A stretch of DNA of 64,000 nt from Xanthomonas sp. DAR 35659 (GTDB lineage: Bacteria > Pseudomonadota > Gammaproteobacteria > Xanthomonadales > Xanthomonadaceae). The notes under the pieces are model-generated. The model saw nothing but the letters and a program-made list of their open reading frames with translations, did no database searches and had not been told where the DNA came from. Below are positions 1 through 8,477 of this stretch, piece by piece; position 1 is the stretch's first letter; every line of letters begins with the position of its first letter. The stretch is from NCBI RefSeq assembly GCF_041242975.1, contig NZ_CP162488.1, positions 3,152,001 to 3,216,000 on the forward strand. Direction: 5' to 3'. Position numbers and translations under genes: made by a program.

Positions 1-417
1 CTGGAAATCCTCGCCGCGGTCAGCGAGAAGGTGGACGTGCCGCAGTGCGCGGTCCTGGCGCGCGGCGGCAATCCGAACGACGCGCAGGCGATGAGCGCGG
101 CGATGCTGCAGGGCCTGGAAAGGCTGCCGCCGGCGCAGATCGACGCCTGGTTCGACATGTCGCTCAAGGCCACCAACGCGCAACTGAGCAACACGCCGCC
201 GCAGCCGGTGGCGCCGGCCGACGTGCAGGCGGCGATGGGCAGCCTGGTCAAGGCATTGCCCGCCGACGAACAGCAGCGGTTGATGAAGGTGCTGCCGCAG
301 ATCGCCCAGGCCAACGACGACGATGCCTGCTGGGCCGCACGCACGCTGTACAAACAAGCCTTGGCGGCCAAGGAACCGGAGCGCGGCCAGTTGGCCTGGG
401 TGTTCGCGCAGCAGTAA
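1..417 (+). CDS. C-terminal part of an unrecognised protein (5' truncated)
   Basis: The reading frame is open from the first base and ends at the TAA at 415-417, so about 138 residues of the C-terminus are visible and the start lies outside the window. A GTG at 31 could be read as a start, but coding character continues upstream of it. The visible part is mostly alpha-helical in character (Ala, Gln and Leu rich, e.g. LPADEQQRLMKVLPQIAQ), with no membrane segment and no motif I recognise. A Cys-Trp pair occurs near DDDACWAARTLYKQ. I assign no function. The gene converges on the minus-strand gene ending at 634, with a terminator hairpin between them. Confidence 0.6.
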   Translation: MEILAAVSEKVDVPQCAVLARGGNPNDAQAMSAAMLQGLERLPPAQIDAWFDMSLKATNAQLSNTPPQPVAPADVQAAMGSLVKALPADEQQRLMKVLPQIAQANDDDACWAARTLYKQALAAKEPERGQLAWVFAQQ

Positions 418-540
418 ACGCACCAGGGCGGACGCAGCTGGCCTCTTGGCGGGGCCGGCTCGATTGCGGCACGGCGTGGAGCGCGACGTTGGCGAGTCGC
501 GGAGACGTTCAACGCGAGCGCGGCACGCTCGGCGATTCGT

Positions 541-579
541 AAAAAGCGAACCCAGGCGCACCACTACGCCTGGGTTCGC
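541..579 (-). terminator. Rho-independent terminator of the small secreted-protein gene
   Basis: A perfect 13-bp inverted repeat (GCGAACCCAGGCG at 546-558, complement at 567-579) has an 8-nt loop. On the minus strand it is followed directly by five T (A run at 541-545). This is a classic intrinsic terminator for the gene ending at 634. It could also slow the converging plus-strand gene, but there is no matching T run on that side. Confidence 0.85.
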
Positions 580-633
580 AATTCGCCGCTTGCTCCCTCG
601 CGCGCAACGCGTCGCGAGGAAAGCCGTGGCGCC

Positions 634-1071
634 TTACTTGCGGCGTTCGATCACGAAGTTGCCGACGTTGACGCCCAGGTCCACGCCCTCGCCGGTGCCG
701 GCCAGGGCCAGCGAGATATCGCCCTTGGTGACGACCTGCGCGGTGCTGGACTTCACCACGCCGGCGTGGGCCTCGGCGGCGGCATAGGTGCCGAACAGAT
801 CGTTGAGGCTGTAGGCGCCGCTGAAGGTGCCTCGGCCGCCGACGATCTTCGACTTGCCGACGGTCAGGCCACCGCCCTTGCTGCTGATCTTGACCGGAAT
901 CACCGCACCGTCGTTGCAGGTGATGGTGCCGGTGCCGCTGGCGGTCTTGTAGAACACCGACCAGCCCGACAGGTTGAACGACAGCTTGCAATCGATGTTG
1001 CCCGCGGCCTGGGCCTGCGGCGCGAGCGCGGCGGCGCCCAGCAGCGCCAACAGAGAGAGCGACTTAATCAT
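634..1071 (-). CDS. Small secreted glycine-rich protein of unknown function
   Basis: The product has 145 residues. The N-terminus (MIKSLSLLALLGAAALAPQAQA) is a typical Sec signal peptide with a cleavage site after QAQA (about residue 22), giving a mature periplasmic or secreted protein of about 123 residues. The mature part has two cysteines (C28, C52) that could form a disulfide and alternating Gly/Ser/Thr/Val stretches typical of a beta-sandwich or barrel. The layout weakly resembles small exported proteins of the DUF992 type, but I cannot confirm that. ATG at 1069-1071 was chosen because the signal peptide begins there. The gene is monocistronic, with its own terminator at 541-579. Confidence 0.8.
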   Translation of the reverse strand: MIKSLSLLALLGAAALAPQAQAAGNIDCKLSFNLSGWSVFYKTASGTGTITCNDGAVIPVKISSKGGGLTVGKSKIVGGRGTFSGAYSLNDLFGTYAAAEAHAGVVKSSTAQVVTKGDISLALAGTGEGVDLGVNVGNFVIERRK

Positions 1072-1211
1072 GTGGGCATTTCCATGGATGGGAACGGCGC
1101 GAGCGTAGCAGCGCCGATGTGGCGGCCGTGACAACGCAACAGGGCGCCGGAGCGCCCGTTCAGCAGACATTTCCACTTGCGCCGCGGCTGCCCTGCGGCT
1201 CCCAGCGCAGC

Positions 1212-2027
1212 CTACTCGTGCAGGGTGAAGGCGTCGGCGTCGAGCATCGCCGGGAAGCGCGCGCGGTGCGCGGCCAGGGCCGCCGCCGAGATCGTGGTGG
1301 TGGCCACCTGCTCGCGCTCGCGGATCTCCAGTTGCGGCTGGCCGAGGAAGTCGATCACCGCGCTGTCGCCGGCGTAGTGCAGGCCGTTGCCGTCCTCGCC
1401 GACCCGGTTGACCGCGGCCACGTAGCACAGGTTCTCGATCGCCCGCGCGCGCAGCAGGGTGCGCCACGGATGCGCGCGCGCCGACGGCCAGTTGGCGACG
1501 AACAGCTGCAGGTCGAAATCCAGCTGGCCCGGGCGCTCGACGTCGTAGCGGTTGCGGCAGAACACCGGGAAACGCAGGTCGTAGCAGACCTGCGGATTGA
1601 TCCGCCAGCCCTTCCACTCCACGCACAGCCGCGCGCGCCCGGCGGCGTAGCGCTGGTGCTCGTTGGCGTAGCGGAACAGGTGGCGCTTGTCGTAATGCTG
1701 CAGTCCACCGTCGGGCGTGGCCCACAGCAGGCGGTTGAAGACCTTGGTCCCGCCGTCGTCGTCGGCCACCCGCAACTGCACGCTGCCGGTCACCGCCGCG
1801 CCCAGCCGCGCCGCCTGCTCGCGGATCCAGGCCACGGTCGGCCCGTCCATGTCCTCGGCCCGGTCCAAGGCGTCGTTGGAGAACCCGCTGGTGAAGGTTT
1901 CCGGCAGGATCACCAGGTCGGTGGCGCCGGCCAGCGGCGCCAGCAGCTCGGCGTAGTGCGCGCGATTGCCGGCCGGATCGTGCCAGCGGGTGTCGCCTTG
2001 GATCAGGGAGATGCGCAGGTCGTTCAT
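1212..2027 (-). CDS. Omega-amidase of the nitrilase superfamily (YafV/MtnU-like)
   Basis: The product has 271 residues, full length for the family. The carbon-nitrogen hydrolase triad is intact: E43 in LPETF, K114 in HYDKRHLF and C148 in QVCYDLRFPVF. The YDKRHLF and CYDLRFP contexts are those of YafV/Nit2-type omega-amidases, which hydrolyse alpha-ketoglutaramate and alpha-ketosuccinamate to the keto acid plus ammonia. The next gene upstream on this strand is a methionine/glutamine-type aminotransferase. This supports a role in pulling glutamine-dependent transamination of keto-methylthiobutyrate forward (methionine salvage). The protein is cytoplasmic with no signal peptide. Oddly, the ATG at 2025-2027 is preceded almost directly by a C-rich ATTCCCC array in the transcript, with no Shine-Dalgarno sequence. 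Confidence 0.9.
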   Translation of the reverse strand: MNDLRISLIQGDTRWHDPAGNRAHYAELLAPLAGATDLVILPETFTSGFSNDALDRAEDMDGPTVAWIREQAARLGAAVTGSVQLRVADDDGGTKVFNRLLWATPDGGLQHYDKRHLFRYANEHQRYAAGRARLCVEWKGWRINPQVCYDLRFPVFCRNRYDVERPGQLDFDLQLFVANWPSARAHPWRTLLRARAIENLCYVAAVNRVGEDGNGLHYAGDSAVIDFLGQPQLEIREREQVATTTISAAALAAHRARFPAMLDADAFTLHE

Positions 2028-2030
2028 GGC

Positions 2031-2134
2031 GGGGAATGGGGAATGGGGAATGGGGAATGGGGAATGGGGAATGGGGAAAGGCTAAGCGCAACCGCCGCTT
2101 TTCACCATTCCCCATTCCCGTTTCCCCATTCCCG
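2031..2134. repeat. (GGGGAAT)n tandem array with inverted partner arm
   Basis: Six perfect GGGGAAT heptamers run from 2031 to 2072, followed by GGGGAAA (2073-2079). After a 27-nt spacer the complement recurs as four ATTCCCC-type units at 2107-2134 (two ending in G, one starting with T). The two arms can pair into a large stem-loop. The plus strand alone has seven G4 runs with 3-nt loops, a strong G-quadruplex pattern. It occupies the gap between the aminotransferase stop and the omega-amidase start, and its heptamers abut that start codon. Confidence 0.9.
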
Positions 2135-2148
2135 GCGGCCGCGCGCGC

Positions 2149-3297
2149 CTACAGCGCGCGCAGCCGCTCGATCGCCGCATCCAGCGTCGCCTCGTTCTTG
2201 GCGAAACACAGCCGTGCCAGGCGCTGGCCGGGCGGCGGGGTTTCGTAGAACGGGGACAGTGGGATCGCGGCCACGCCCTTTTCGATGGTCAGCCATTTCA
2301 CGAACTCGGTGTCGGGCAGGTCGCTGACCGCCGAGTAATCGACCAACTGGAAATAGCCGCCCGGCACCGGCAGCGGGGTGAGCCGCGTACCGAGCAACTG
2401 TTCGCGGAAGCGGTCGCGCTTGGCCTGGTAGAACGCGCCCAGTTGCTCGTCGTGCTCGGGCTGCTCGCGGATCATCGCGGCGAAGGCGTGCTGGGCCGGG
2501 CCGAAGCTGGTGAAGGTGTTGTACTGATGCACCTTGCGGAACTCGGCGCTCAGCGCCGGCGGGGCGATCGCGTAGCCGATCTTCCAGCCGGTGCAGTGAT
2601 AGGTCTTGCCGAAGCTGGACACGACGAAGGCGCGCTCGCGCAACTCCGGCCAGCGCAGTACCGACTCGTGGCGGCGGCCGTCGAACACGATGTGCTCGTA
2701 GACCTCGTCGGAGACCAGGAAGATGTCGCTGCCGCGCAGCAAGTCGGCCACCGCCCGCAGGTCGTCGGCGCCGAACATCGCCCCGGACGGGTTGTGCGGG
2801 CTGTTGAGCATCAGCAGCCGGGTACGCGGGGTGATCGCCGCGCGCACCCGCTCCCAGTCCACCGCGAAGGTCCGCGGATCCAGCGGCACGTGCACCGCGC
2901 GCGCGCCGGCCAGGTCGATCGCCGGCTCGTAGCTGTCGTAGGCCGGGTCCAGCACGATCACCTCCTCGCCCGGGCGCACCACCGCATGGATGGCGTTGAA
3001 CAGCGCCTCGGTAGCGCCGCTGGTGACGGTGACCTCGGTGTCCGCGTCCACCTGCGCGCCGTAGCAGCGCAGCGCCTTCTCGGCGATCGCCTGGCGCAGC
3101 GCCGGCACCCCGGTCATCGGCGGATACTGGTTGTGGCCCTCGCGCATCGCCTGCGCCAGCGCATCGATCAGCCGCGGCGGCGCGGCGAAGTCGGGGAAGC
3201 CCTGCCCCAGGTTGACCGCGCCGTGTTCGGCGGCCAGTTGCGACATCACGGTGAAGATGGTGGTGCCCACCTTGGGCAGCTTGGTCTGCGGGTGCAT
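2149..3297 (-). CDS. PLP-dependent class I aminotransferase, methionine/glutamine type (YbdL-like)
   Basis: The product has 382 residues, normal for fold-type I aminotransferases. Visible hallmarks are the substrate-side GQGFPDF motif (31-37), NSPHNPSG (165-172), the cofactor aspartate D197 in VSDEVY, and the Schiff-base lysine K231 in [15 protein letters not shown]. The [14 protein letters not shown] context is typical of YbdL and kynurenine/glutamine-transaminase-like enzymes that act on methionine, with keto-methylthiobutyrate as partner. The start at 3297 ([15 protein letters not shown]) is where family similarity begins; the long upstream extension of the open frame is non-coding. Its neighbour at 1212-2027 is an omega-amidase, which removes the alpha-ketoglutaramate formed when glutamine is the amino donor. 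Confidence 0.9.
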   Translation of the reverse strand: MHPQTKLPKVGTTIFTVMSQLAAEHGAVNLGQGFPDFAAPPRLIDALAQAMREGHNQYPPMTGVPALRQAIAEKALRCYGAQVDADTEVTVTSGATEALFNAIHAVVRPGEEVIVLDPAYDSYEPAIDLAGARAVHVPLDPRTFAVDWERVRAAITPRTRLLMLNSPHNPSGAMFGADDLRAVADLLRGSDIFLVSDEVYEHIVFDGRRHESVLRWPELRERAFVVSSFGKTYHCTGWKIGYAIAPPALSAEFRKVHQYNTFTSFGPAQHAFAAMIREQPEHDEQLGAFYQAKRDRFREQLLGTRLTPLPVPGGYFQLVDYSAVSDLPDTEFVKWLTIEKGVAAIPLSPFYETPPPGQRLARLCFAKNEATLDAAIERLRAL

Positions 3298-3443
3298 GCG
3301 GCGGCGACGGCAACGGGAAAACGCCGAGTGTACGCAAAGCCGCTGGCCGGCGATGCCGCGGCGGCCTGCAAAACAGCGTTCCCCCTGGCGCCCGCGGCGG
3401 CGGCGCAGGCCGGCCGCCGCCGCGCCAGACCGTCGCATGCCGA

Positions 3444-3449
3444 TACAAT
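3444..3449 (+). promoter_or_regulatory. Possible -10 box of the ccm operon (TACAAT)
   Basis: TACAAT lies 62 nt upstream of the ccmA start, in the 214-nt divergent gap between the aminotransferase and ccmA (3298-3511). I see no convincing -35 hexamer at 17 nt, so this is only the best candidate. Nothing else stands out in the gap. Confidence 0.3.
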
Positions 3450-3511
3450 GCGCGGCTCCCGCCGCCACCGCCCACCGCCGCCGCGCCCATCCCGCCGCGG
3501 CTCTTTCGCCG

Positions 3512-4159
3512 ATGACCGATCCGCTGCATTCCCCGCCGCCGCTGCTGGCCGCGCGCGGGCTTACCTTCGCCCGCGACGACGCCGCGGTGTTCGGTCCGCT
3601 GGACTTCCACCTGGACGCGGGCGAGGCGCTGCTGGTGCAGGGCGACAACGGCGCCGGCAAGACCACCCTGCTGCGGGTGCTGGTCGGGCTGCTGCGCGCC
3701 GAGGCCGGGCGCATCGAGATCGACGGGCACGCGGTGCGCCGCGGCGACCGCGCGCGCTACATGGCCTACCTGGGCCACCTGGGCGCGCTGAAGGCCGACC
3801 TGAGCACGCTGGAGAACCTGCACTATCTGTGCGGGCTGCAAGGGCGCCGCGCCAAGCAGATGCCGGGCAGCGCGCTGGCCATCGTCGGCCTGGCCGGCTA
3901 CGAGGACACCCTGGTGCGGCACCTGTCGGCCGGGCAGAAGAAACGTCTGGCGCTGGCCCGGGTGTGGCTGTCGCCGGCGCCGCTGTGGCTGCTCGACGAG
4001 CCCTACGCCAACCTCGACCTGGACGGCATCACCCTGGTCAACCGGATGATCGCCGCGCACCTGCGCAGCGGCGGCGCGGCGCTGGTCACCACCCACGGCG
4101 CCTACGCGGCGCCGCCGGTGCGCACCCGCATGTTGAACCTGAGCGGAGTCGCCGCATGA
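3512..4159 (+). CDS. ccmA: Cytochrome c maturation ABC transporter ATPase CcmA
   Basis: The product has 215 residues, the usual size of CcmA. The ATPase motifs are intact: Walker [10 protein letters not shown] (44-52), signature LSAGQKKR (139-146), and Walker [15 protein letters not shown] (157-170). Together with CcmB it forms the ATPase that releases haem-loaded CcmE from the CcmC-CcmD complex at the inner membrane. The ATG at 3512 follows the last in-frame upstream non-coding stretch; homology begins at [13 protein letters not shown]. It is the first gene of the ccm operon and overlaps ccmB by 4 nt (ATGA), so the two should be translationally coupled. Confidence 0.96.
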   Translation: MTDPLHSPPPLLAARGLTFARDDAAVFGPLDFHLDAGEALLVQGDNGAGKTTLLRVLVGLLRAEAGRIEIDGHAVRRGDRARYMAYLGHLGALKADLSTLENLHYLCGLQGRRAKQMPGSALAIVGLAGYEDTLVRHLSAGQKKRLALARVWLSPAPLWLLDEPYANLDLDGITLVNRMIAAHLRSGGAALVTTHGAYAAPPVRTRMLNLSGVAA

Positions 4160-4851
4160 GCCTGGCCGCCCCCGTTCCGTCCCTGTGGCAGGCCACCCGT
4201 GCGTTGCTGGTGCGCGATCTGCGCCTGCTGTGGCGGCGCCGCGGCGACGCCTTGCAGCCGGCGCTGTTCGCGCTGCTGATCGTGGCCCTGTTCGCGCTGG
4301 CGCTGGGCAACCAGCCACGCCTGCTCGGCGAGGTCGCCAGCGCCGCGCTGTGGCTGGCGGCGCTGCTGGCCGGACTGCTGGCATTGGACAGCCTGTTCCG
4401 CGGCGACGCCGAGGATGGCTCGCTGGAACAGTGGCTGCTGGCGCCGGTGCCGCTGGCCTGGCTGGTGCTGGTGCGGGTGCTGCTGCACTGGCTGACCACC
4501 GCGCTGCCGCTGATCCTGGCCACGCCGCTGCTCGGCGAATTGCTGCACCTGCCGCATGACCGCATGCCGGTGCTGCTGGCATCGTTGGCGCTGGGCACGC
4601 CGCTGCTGAGCCTGATCGGGGCGGTGGTGGCGGCGCTGACGGTGAGCATGAAGCGCGCCGGGATCCTGGTCGCGCTGCTGGCGCTGCCGCTGTACGTGCC
4701 GGTGCTGGTGTTCGGCGCCGGCAGCGTGGCGGCCGCGGCGCAGGGCCTGGATCCGGGCGGTGGCCTGCTGCTGCTAGCGGCCGGGCTGGTGCTGGGCCTG
4801 GTGCTGGCGCCGCTGGCGGCGGCGGCGGCGATCCGCATCTCGTTGAGCTGA
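4156..4851 (+). CDS. ccmB: Haem exporter membrane subunit CcmB
   Basis: The product has 231 residues with about six hydrophobic segments. These start at [16 protein letters not shown] and end at [23 protein letters not shown], the CcmB pattern. The N-terminal [19 protein letters not shown] and the [19 protein letters not shown] loop are characteristic of the family. It is the membrane partner of CcmA and works in the cytochrome c maturation (System I) complex. The start overlaps the ccmA stop (ATGA at 4156). A 115-nt gap with a candidate promoter separates it from ccmC. Confidence 0.95.
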   Translation: MSLAAPVPSLWQATRALLVRDLRLLWRRRGDALQPALFALLIVALFALALGNQPRLLGEVASAALWLAALLAGLLALDSLFRGDAEDGSLEQWLLAPVPLAWLVLVRVLLHWLTTALPLILATPLLGELLHLPHDRMPVLLASLALGTPLLSLIGAVVAALTVSMKRAGILVALLALPLYVPVLVFGAGSVAAAAQGLDPGGGLLLLAAGLVLGLVLAPLAAAAAIRISLS

Positions 4852-4953
4852 GCGCATTTGGCGCAGCGTCAACGCGGCGCGGGCCGTACCATCGCACCAT
4901 CCTGCGCTATCGTCGCACCGTTGTCGCCGCACCCGTCGCACGCCCTCGCCCGC

Positions 4954-4959
4954 TAGAAT
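4954..4959 (+). promoter_or_regulatory. Candidate -10 box (TAGAAT) for a leaderless ccmC transcript
   Basis: TAGAAT in the context CTAGAATCG ends 7 nt before the ATG of ccmC. At normal spacing transcription would start at or next to the start codon, giving a leaderless mRNA; no Shine-Dalgarno sequence precedes the ATG. The same motif in the same position precedes metX (10742). The gap 4852-4966 also holds several GTCGCAC/ATCGCAC-like short repeats. Confidence 0.45.
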
Positions 4960-4966
4960 CGACCGC

Positions 4967-5716
4967 ATGTCCTCCGTCGTCCGCTGGTTCCACCAACTCG
5001 GCTCGCCTCCCGCCTTCGACCGCTTCGCCGCGCGCTGGACGCCGTGGTGCTATCTGGCCGCGTTGCTGCTGGGCGGACTGGGCATCTGGCAGGCGCTGTT
5101 CGTGGTGCCGGCCGACCGCCTGCAGAGCGACGCCTTCCGCATCCTCTACATCCACGTGCCGAGCGCCTGGATGAGCCTGTTCGTGTTCGGGCTGATGGCG
5201 CTGTACGCGGCGATCGCGCTGGTGTGGCGGATCAAGCTGTGCGAGGTGCTGGCGATGGCCTGCGCGCCGATCGGCGCCGCCTTCACCGCGATCACCCTGG
5301 CCACCGGCAGCATCTGGGGCAAGCCGATGTGGGGCGCGTGGTGGGACTGGGACCCGCGCCTGACCACCGAACTGATCCTGCTGTTCCTGTACATCGGGGT
5401 GATGGGCCTGTACCTGGCGATCGAGGACCGCCGCAACGCGGCGCGCGCGGCCGGGCTGCTGGCCATCGTCGGCGTGGTGCTGCTGCCGGTGATCCGTTAC
5501 TCGGTGGTGTGGTGGAACTCGCTGCACCAGGGCCAGACCATCCAGTTGTTCGGCAAGTCGAGCATGGACCCGAGCATGATGCCGCCGTTGTGGCTGATGG
5601 TGGCCGCGACCAAGTTCTGGTTCGCCGGCTCGCTGCTGGCGCGCGCGCGCGCCGACAACCTGCGCCGCGAAGCCGGCAAGGACTGGGTGACGAAACTGGC
5701 GGAGGCGCGCGCATGA
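4967..5716 (+). CDS. ccmC: Haem-handling membrane protein CcmC
   Basis: The product has 249 residues and six predicted membrane segments. The tryptophan-rich haem-binding WWD signature is at 122-131 ([10 protein letters not shown]). The two periplasmic haem-ligand histidines sit in [13 protein letters not shown] (H63) and [10 protein letters not shown] (H187). CcmC binds haem on the periplasmic side and passes it to CcmE with the help of CcmD. The stop overlaps the ccmD start (ATGA at 5713-5716). Confidence 0.97.
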   Translation: MSSVVRWFHQLGSPPAFDRFAARWTPWCYLAALLLGGLGIWQALFVVPADRLQSDAFRILYIHVPSAWMSLFVFGLMALYAAIALVWRIKLCEVLAMACAPIGAAFTAITLATGSIWGKPMWGAWWDWDPRLTTELILLFLYIGVMGLYLAIEDRRNAARAAGLLAIVGVVLLPVIRYSVVWWNSLHQGQTIQLFGKSSMDPSMMPPLWLMVAATKFWFAGSLLARARADNLRREAGKDWVTKLAEARA

Positions 5717-5886
5717 ACTACCTGCCCTACGTGGTCGGCGCCTATGCCGTGTTCGCCGGCGTGCTGCTGGCCGACTTCGTACTGGCGCGGCTGAAGGTGC
5801 GCAGCGCCCTGCGCGCGGCGCGACTGCGCGCACAGCGCCGGCAGCAACCCAAGGCCGACCCGGCCACGCTGGACCTGAGCCGATGA
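5713..5886 (+). CDS. ccmD: Haem exporter small subunit CcmD
   Basis: The product has 57 residues. One membrane helix (about residues 3-26, [23 protein letters not shown]) is followed by a strongly basic cytoplasmic tail ([21 protein letters not shown]). This is the size and topology of CcmD, which joins CcmC and CcmE and is required for release of holo-CcmE. It overlaps ccmC upstream by 4 nt and ccmE downstream by 4 nt (ATGA at both ends), so position supports the call as much as sequence. Confidence 0.92.
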   Translation: MNYLPYVVGAYAVFAGVLLADFVLARLKVRSALRAARLRAQRRQQPKADPATLDLSR

Positions 5887-6332
5887 ACCCGCAACGCAAG
5901 CGCCGGCTGCTGTTGGTGATGGTGCTGGTGGCGGCCGCGGGCCTGACCACCACCCTGATGGCAATGGCCCTGCAGCGCAACACCGCCTACCTGTACACCC
6001 CGGCCGAGGTGCTGGCCGGCAAGACCGGCGACCACGCGCGCTTCCGCCTCGGCGGCATGGTCGAGAAGGGCTCGTTCCAGCGTCCGCCCGGCTCGCTGCA
6101 GGCGCGCTTCCGGGTCACCGATGGCGATGCGCAACTGACCGTCAGCTACGACCGGATCCTGCCCGACCTGTTCCGCGAGGGCCAGGCGGTGGTGGCCACC
6201 GGCAGCATGCGCGATGGCGTGTTCGTGGCCGAGGACGTGCTGGCCAAGCACGACGAGACCTACATGCCCAAGGAACTGGAAGACAAGATGGGCAGCGCGC
6301 ATCGCAAGCATGCGGTGGAGACCATGCAGTGA
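5883..6332 (+). CDS. ccmE: Periplasmic haem chaperone CcmE
   Basis: The product has 149 residues: an N-terminal basic stretch and one membrane anchor ([24 protein letters not shown], 8-31), then an OB-fold domain. The covalent haem-binding histidine is H123 in [12 protein letters not shown], with the conserved Tyr at 127. CcmE carries haem from CcmC to CcmF/CcmH. A flexible C-terminal tail after KELEDKM is typical. It overlaps ccmD upstream. Unlike the rest of the operon, it is followed by a 210-nt gap before ccmF. Confidence 0.97.
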   Translation: MNPQRKRRLLLVMVLVAAAGLTTTLMAMALQRNTAYLYTPAEVLAGKTGDHARFRLGGMVEKGSFQRPPGSLQARFRVTDGDAQLTVSYDRILPDLFREGQAVVATGSMRDGVFVAEDVLAKHDETYMPKELEDKMGSAHRKHAVETMQ

Positions 6333-6344
6333 GGGCGTTGGCGG

Positions 6345-6539
6345 GCCGGGGCTCGGGACCCGCGCGCCGGGCCCCGGACAAGCGGCGGCGAGACGCCTGC
6401 GGCCCGGCGGCGTTCCCGGGCATCGGCGCTGGAGTCGTCCGTCCTCGCGTTGCTCGGCGCCTGCCGCAGTGCGCGATCGGGCCACAGCCGTCGCAGCATC
6501 GGTCTTGCGCGTACCGCGTCCCCCGTCCCGAGTCCCGGC
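6345..6539. repeat. Inverted-repeat-bounded insert between ccmE and ccmF
   Basis: Arms at 6345-6359 (GCCGGGGCTCGGGAC) and 6525-6539 (GTCCCGAGTCCCGGC) are complementary over 15 nt except one position, which would be a G-U pair in RNA. The 165 nt between them are GC-rich with no credible gene. It fills the only wide gap in the second half of the ccm operon and ends 3 nt before the ccmF ATG, so ccmF has no visible Shine-Dalgarno sequence. It resembles the GGGACTCGGGAC-type intergenic repeats of Xanthomonas. Confidence 0.6.
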
Positions 6540-6542
6540 TGC

Positions 6543-8477
6543 ATGCTTCCTGAGCTTGGCCAGGTCCTGCTGATCCTCGCCCTGCTCGCCGCGTTGCTGC
6601 AGGCGGTGGTGCCGCTGGCCGGGGCGCAGCGCGGCGACGCGCGCTGGATGGCGGTGGCGCGGCCGGCCGCGTTCGCGCAGCTGGCGCTGGTCGCCGGCGC
6701 CTTCGCGCTGCTGACCCACGCCTTCCTGGTACAGGACTTCTCGGTGGCCTACGTCGCCGAGAACTCCAACTCGCTGCTGCCGCTGGTGTACCGCTATTCG
6801 GCGGTGTGGGGCGCGCACGAGGGGTCGTTGTTGCTGTGGACGCTGATCCTGGCCTTGTGGACCGGCGCGGTCGCGCTGTGCTCGCGGCGCCTGCCGGCGC
6901 CGGTGATGGCGCGGGTGCTCGGCACGCTGGCGCTGGTCAGCCTGGGGTTCCTCGCCTTCCTGCTGTTCACCTCCAACCCGTTCGCGCGGCTGCTGCCGGC
7001 GCCGCTGGAAGGACGCGACCTCAATCCGCTGCTGCAGGACCCGGGGCTGGTGATCCATCCGCCGCTGCTGTACGCCGGCTACGTCGGCTTCGCGGTGCCG
7101 TTCGCGTTCGCCATCGCCGCGCTGCTCGACGGCCAAGTCGATGCGCGCTGGCTGCGCTGGACGCGGCCGTGGACCAACGTGGCCTGGGGCTTCCTGACCA
7201 TCGGCATCGCGCTGGGCAGTTGGTGGGCGTACTACGAACTGGGCTGGGGCGGCTGGTGGTTCTGGGACCCGGTCGAGAACGCCAGCTTCATGCCGTGGCT
7301 GGCCGGCGCGGCGCTGCTGCATTCGCAGGCGGTGACCGAAAAGCGCGGCAGCTTCGGCGCCTGGACCCTGCTGCTGGCGATCGCCGCGTTCTCGCTGTCG
7401 CTGCTGGGCACGTTCCTGGTGCGTTCCGGCGTACTGACCAGCGTGCACTCCTTCGCCGCCGATCCCGGCCGCGGCCTGTTCATCCTGGTGTTCCTGAGCC
7501 TGGTCTGCGGCGGCGCACTGCTGCTGTACGCGCTGCGCGGCGGCCGCCTCGCCGCGACCGCCGGCGACGCGCGCCAGCGCTTCGCCGCGTCCTCGCGCGA
7601 GACCCTGCTGCTGGCCAACAACCTGCTGCTCACCTGCGCCTGCGCGATGGTGCTGCTGGGCACGCTGTATCCGCTGCTGGCCGACGCGCTCGGGCTGGGC
7701 AAGCTGTCGGTCGGCCCGCCCTACTTCGGCACCCTGTTCGTCATCCTGATGGCGCCGCTGGTGGCGCTGCTGCCGTTCGGACCGCTGACCCGCTGGCAGC
7801 GCGAGCAGCCGTCGCGGCCGCTGGCGCTGCTGGCGCCGTGGGCGGGGCTGGCGCTGCTGGCCGGCGTGCTCGGTTTCTTCCTGGCGCCGCAGGGGCCGTG
7901 GAAGACCGCCGCCGGCGTCGCCGGCGCGGCCTGGGTGCTGCTCGGCACCGCGCGCTTCGTGTGGAGCCGGTTGCAGCTCAAGGGCAGCCGCTTCACCGCC
8001 GAGATGCTGGGCATGACCCTGGCCCACGCCGGCATCGCGGTGTTCCTGACCGGCGCCCTGCTGGTCGAAGCGCTGGACCAGCAACGCGAAGTGGCGCTGG
8101 CCCCGGGGCAGAGCCTGCAGATGGGCCGCTATCGCTTCGCGTTCGACAGCATCGATCAGATCCGCGGCCCCAACTACGTCTCCGACCGCGCGCACGTGCA
8201 GGTGCTGCGCGACGATCGCCCGCTGGCGCTGCTGCATCCGGAAAAACGCGCCTACGCCAGCGGCGGCCAGAGCCTGAGCGAAGCCGGCATCCATCCCGGG
8301 CTGTTCGGCGACGTCTACATCGCGCTGGGCGAACCGCTGGGCGGCAACGCCTGGGCGATGCGCCTGCATGTCAAACCGTTCGTGCGCTGGATCTGGCTGG
8401 GCGCCGCGCTGATGGCGCTGGGCGGCTTCGTCACCGCCGCCGACCGGCGCTTCCGTCGTTCCCCGGAGAAATCCTGA
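6543..8477 (+). CDS. ccmF: Cytochrome c haem lyase subunit CcmF
   Basis: The product has 644 residues with many membrane segments, normal for CcmF. The WWD haem-binding domain is LGWGGWWFWDPVENASFMPWL (about 233-253), and conserved periplasmic histidines are visible, e.g. VIHPPLLYAGYVG (H172) and VWGAHEGSLLLW (H92). CcmF, with CcmH and CcmI, attaches haem from CcmE to the apocytochrome CXXCH motif. The start at 6543 (MLPELGQVLL) is where family similarity begins; the frame is open further upstream but runs through the repeat insert. The stop overlaps the ccmG start by one base. Confidence 0.97.
   Translation: MLPELGQVLLILALLAALLQAVVPLAGAQRGDARWMAVARPAAFAQLALVAGAFALLTHAFLVQDFSVAYVAENSNSLLPLVYRYSAVWGAHEGSLLLWTLILALWTGAVALCSRRLPAPVMARVLGTLALVSLGFLAFLLFTSNPFARLLPAPLEGRDLNPLLQDPGLVIHPPLLYAGYVGFAVPFAFAIAALLDGQVDARWLRWTRPWTNVAWGFLTIGIALGSWWAYYELGWGGWWFWDPVENASFMPWLAGAALLHSQAVTEKRGSFGAWTLLLAIAAFSLSLLGTFLVRSGVLTSVHSFAADPGRGLFILVFLSLVCGGALLLYALRGGRLAATAGDARQRFAASSRETLLLANNLLLTCACAMVLLGTLYPLLADALGLGKLSVGPPYFGTLFVILMAPLVALLPFGPLTRWQREQPSRPLALLAPWAGLALLAGVLGFFLAPQGPWKTAAGVAGAAWVLLGTARFVWSRLQLKGSRFTAEMLGMTLAHAGIAVFLTGALLVEALDQQREVALAPGQSLQMGRYRFAFDSIDQIRGPNYVSDRAHVQVLRDDRPLALLHPEKRAYASGGQSLSEAGIHPGLFGDVYIALGEPLGGNAWAMRLHVKPFVRWIWLGAALMALGGFVTAADRRFRRSPEKS

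Noticed and set aside
2102..4900. Minus-strand open frame of 932 codons across the aminotransferase, ccmA and ccmB
   Set aside because: Pro/Arg/Ala-rich shadow; three genes with intact motifs occupy the same DNA in other frames.
6450..6542. Upstream in-frame ATG for ccmF
   Set aside because: The added residues derive from the intergenic repeat; family similarity begins at MLPELGQ (6543).
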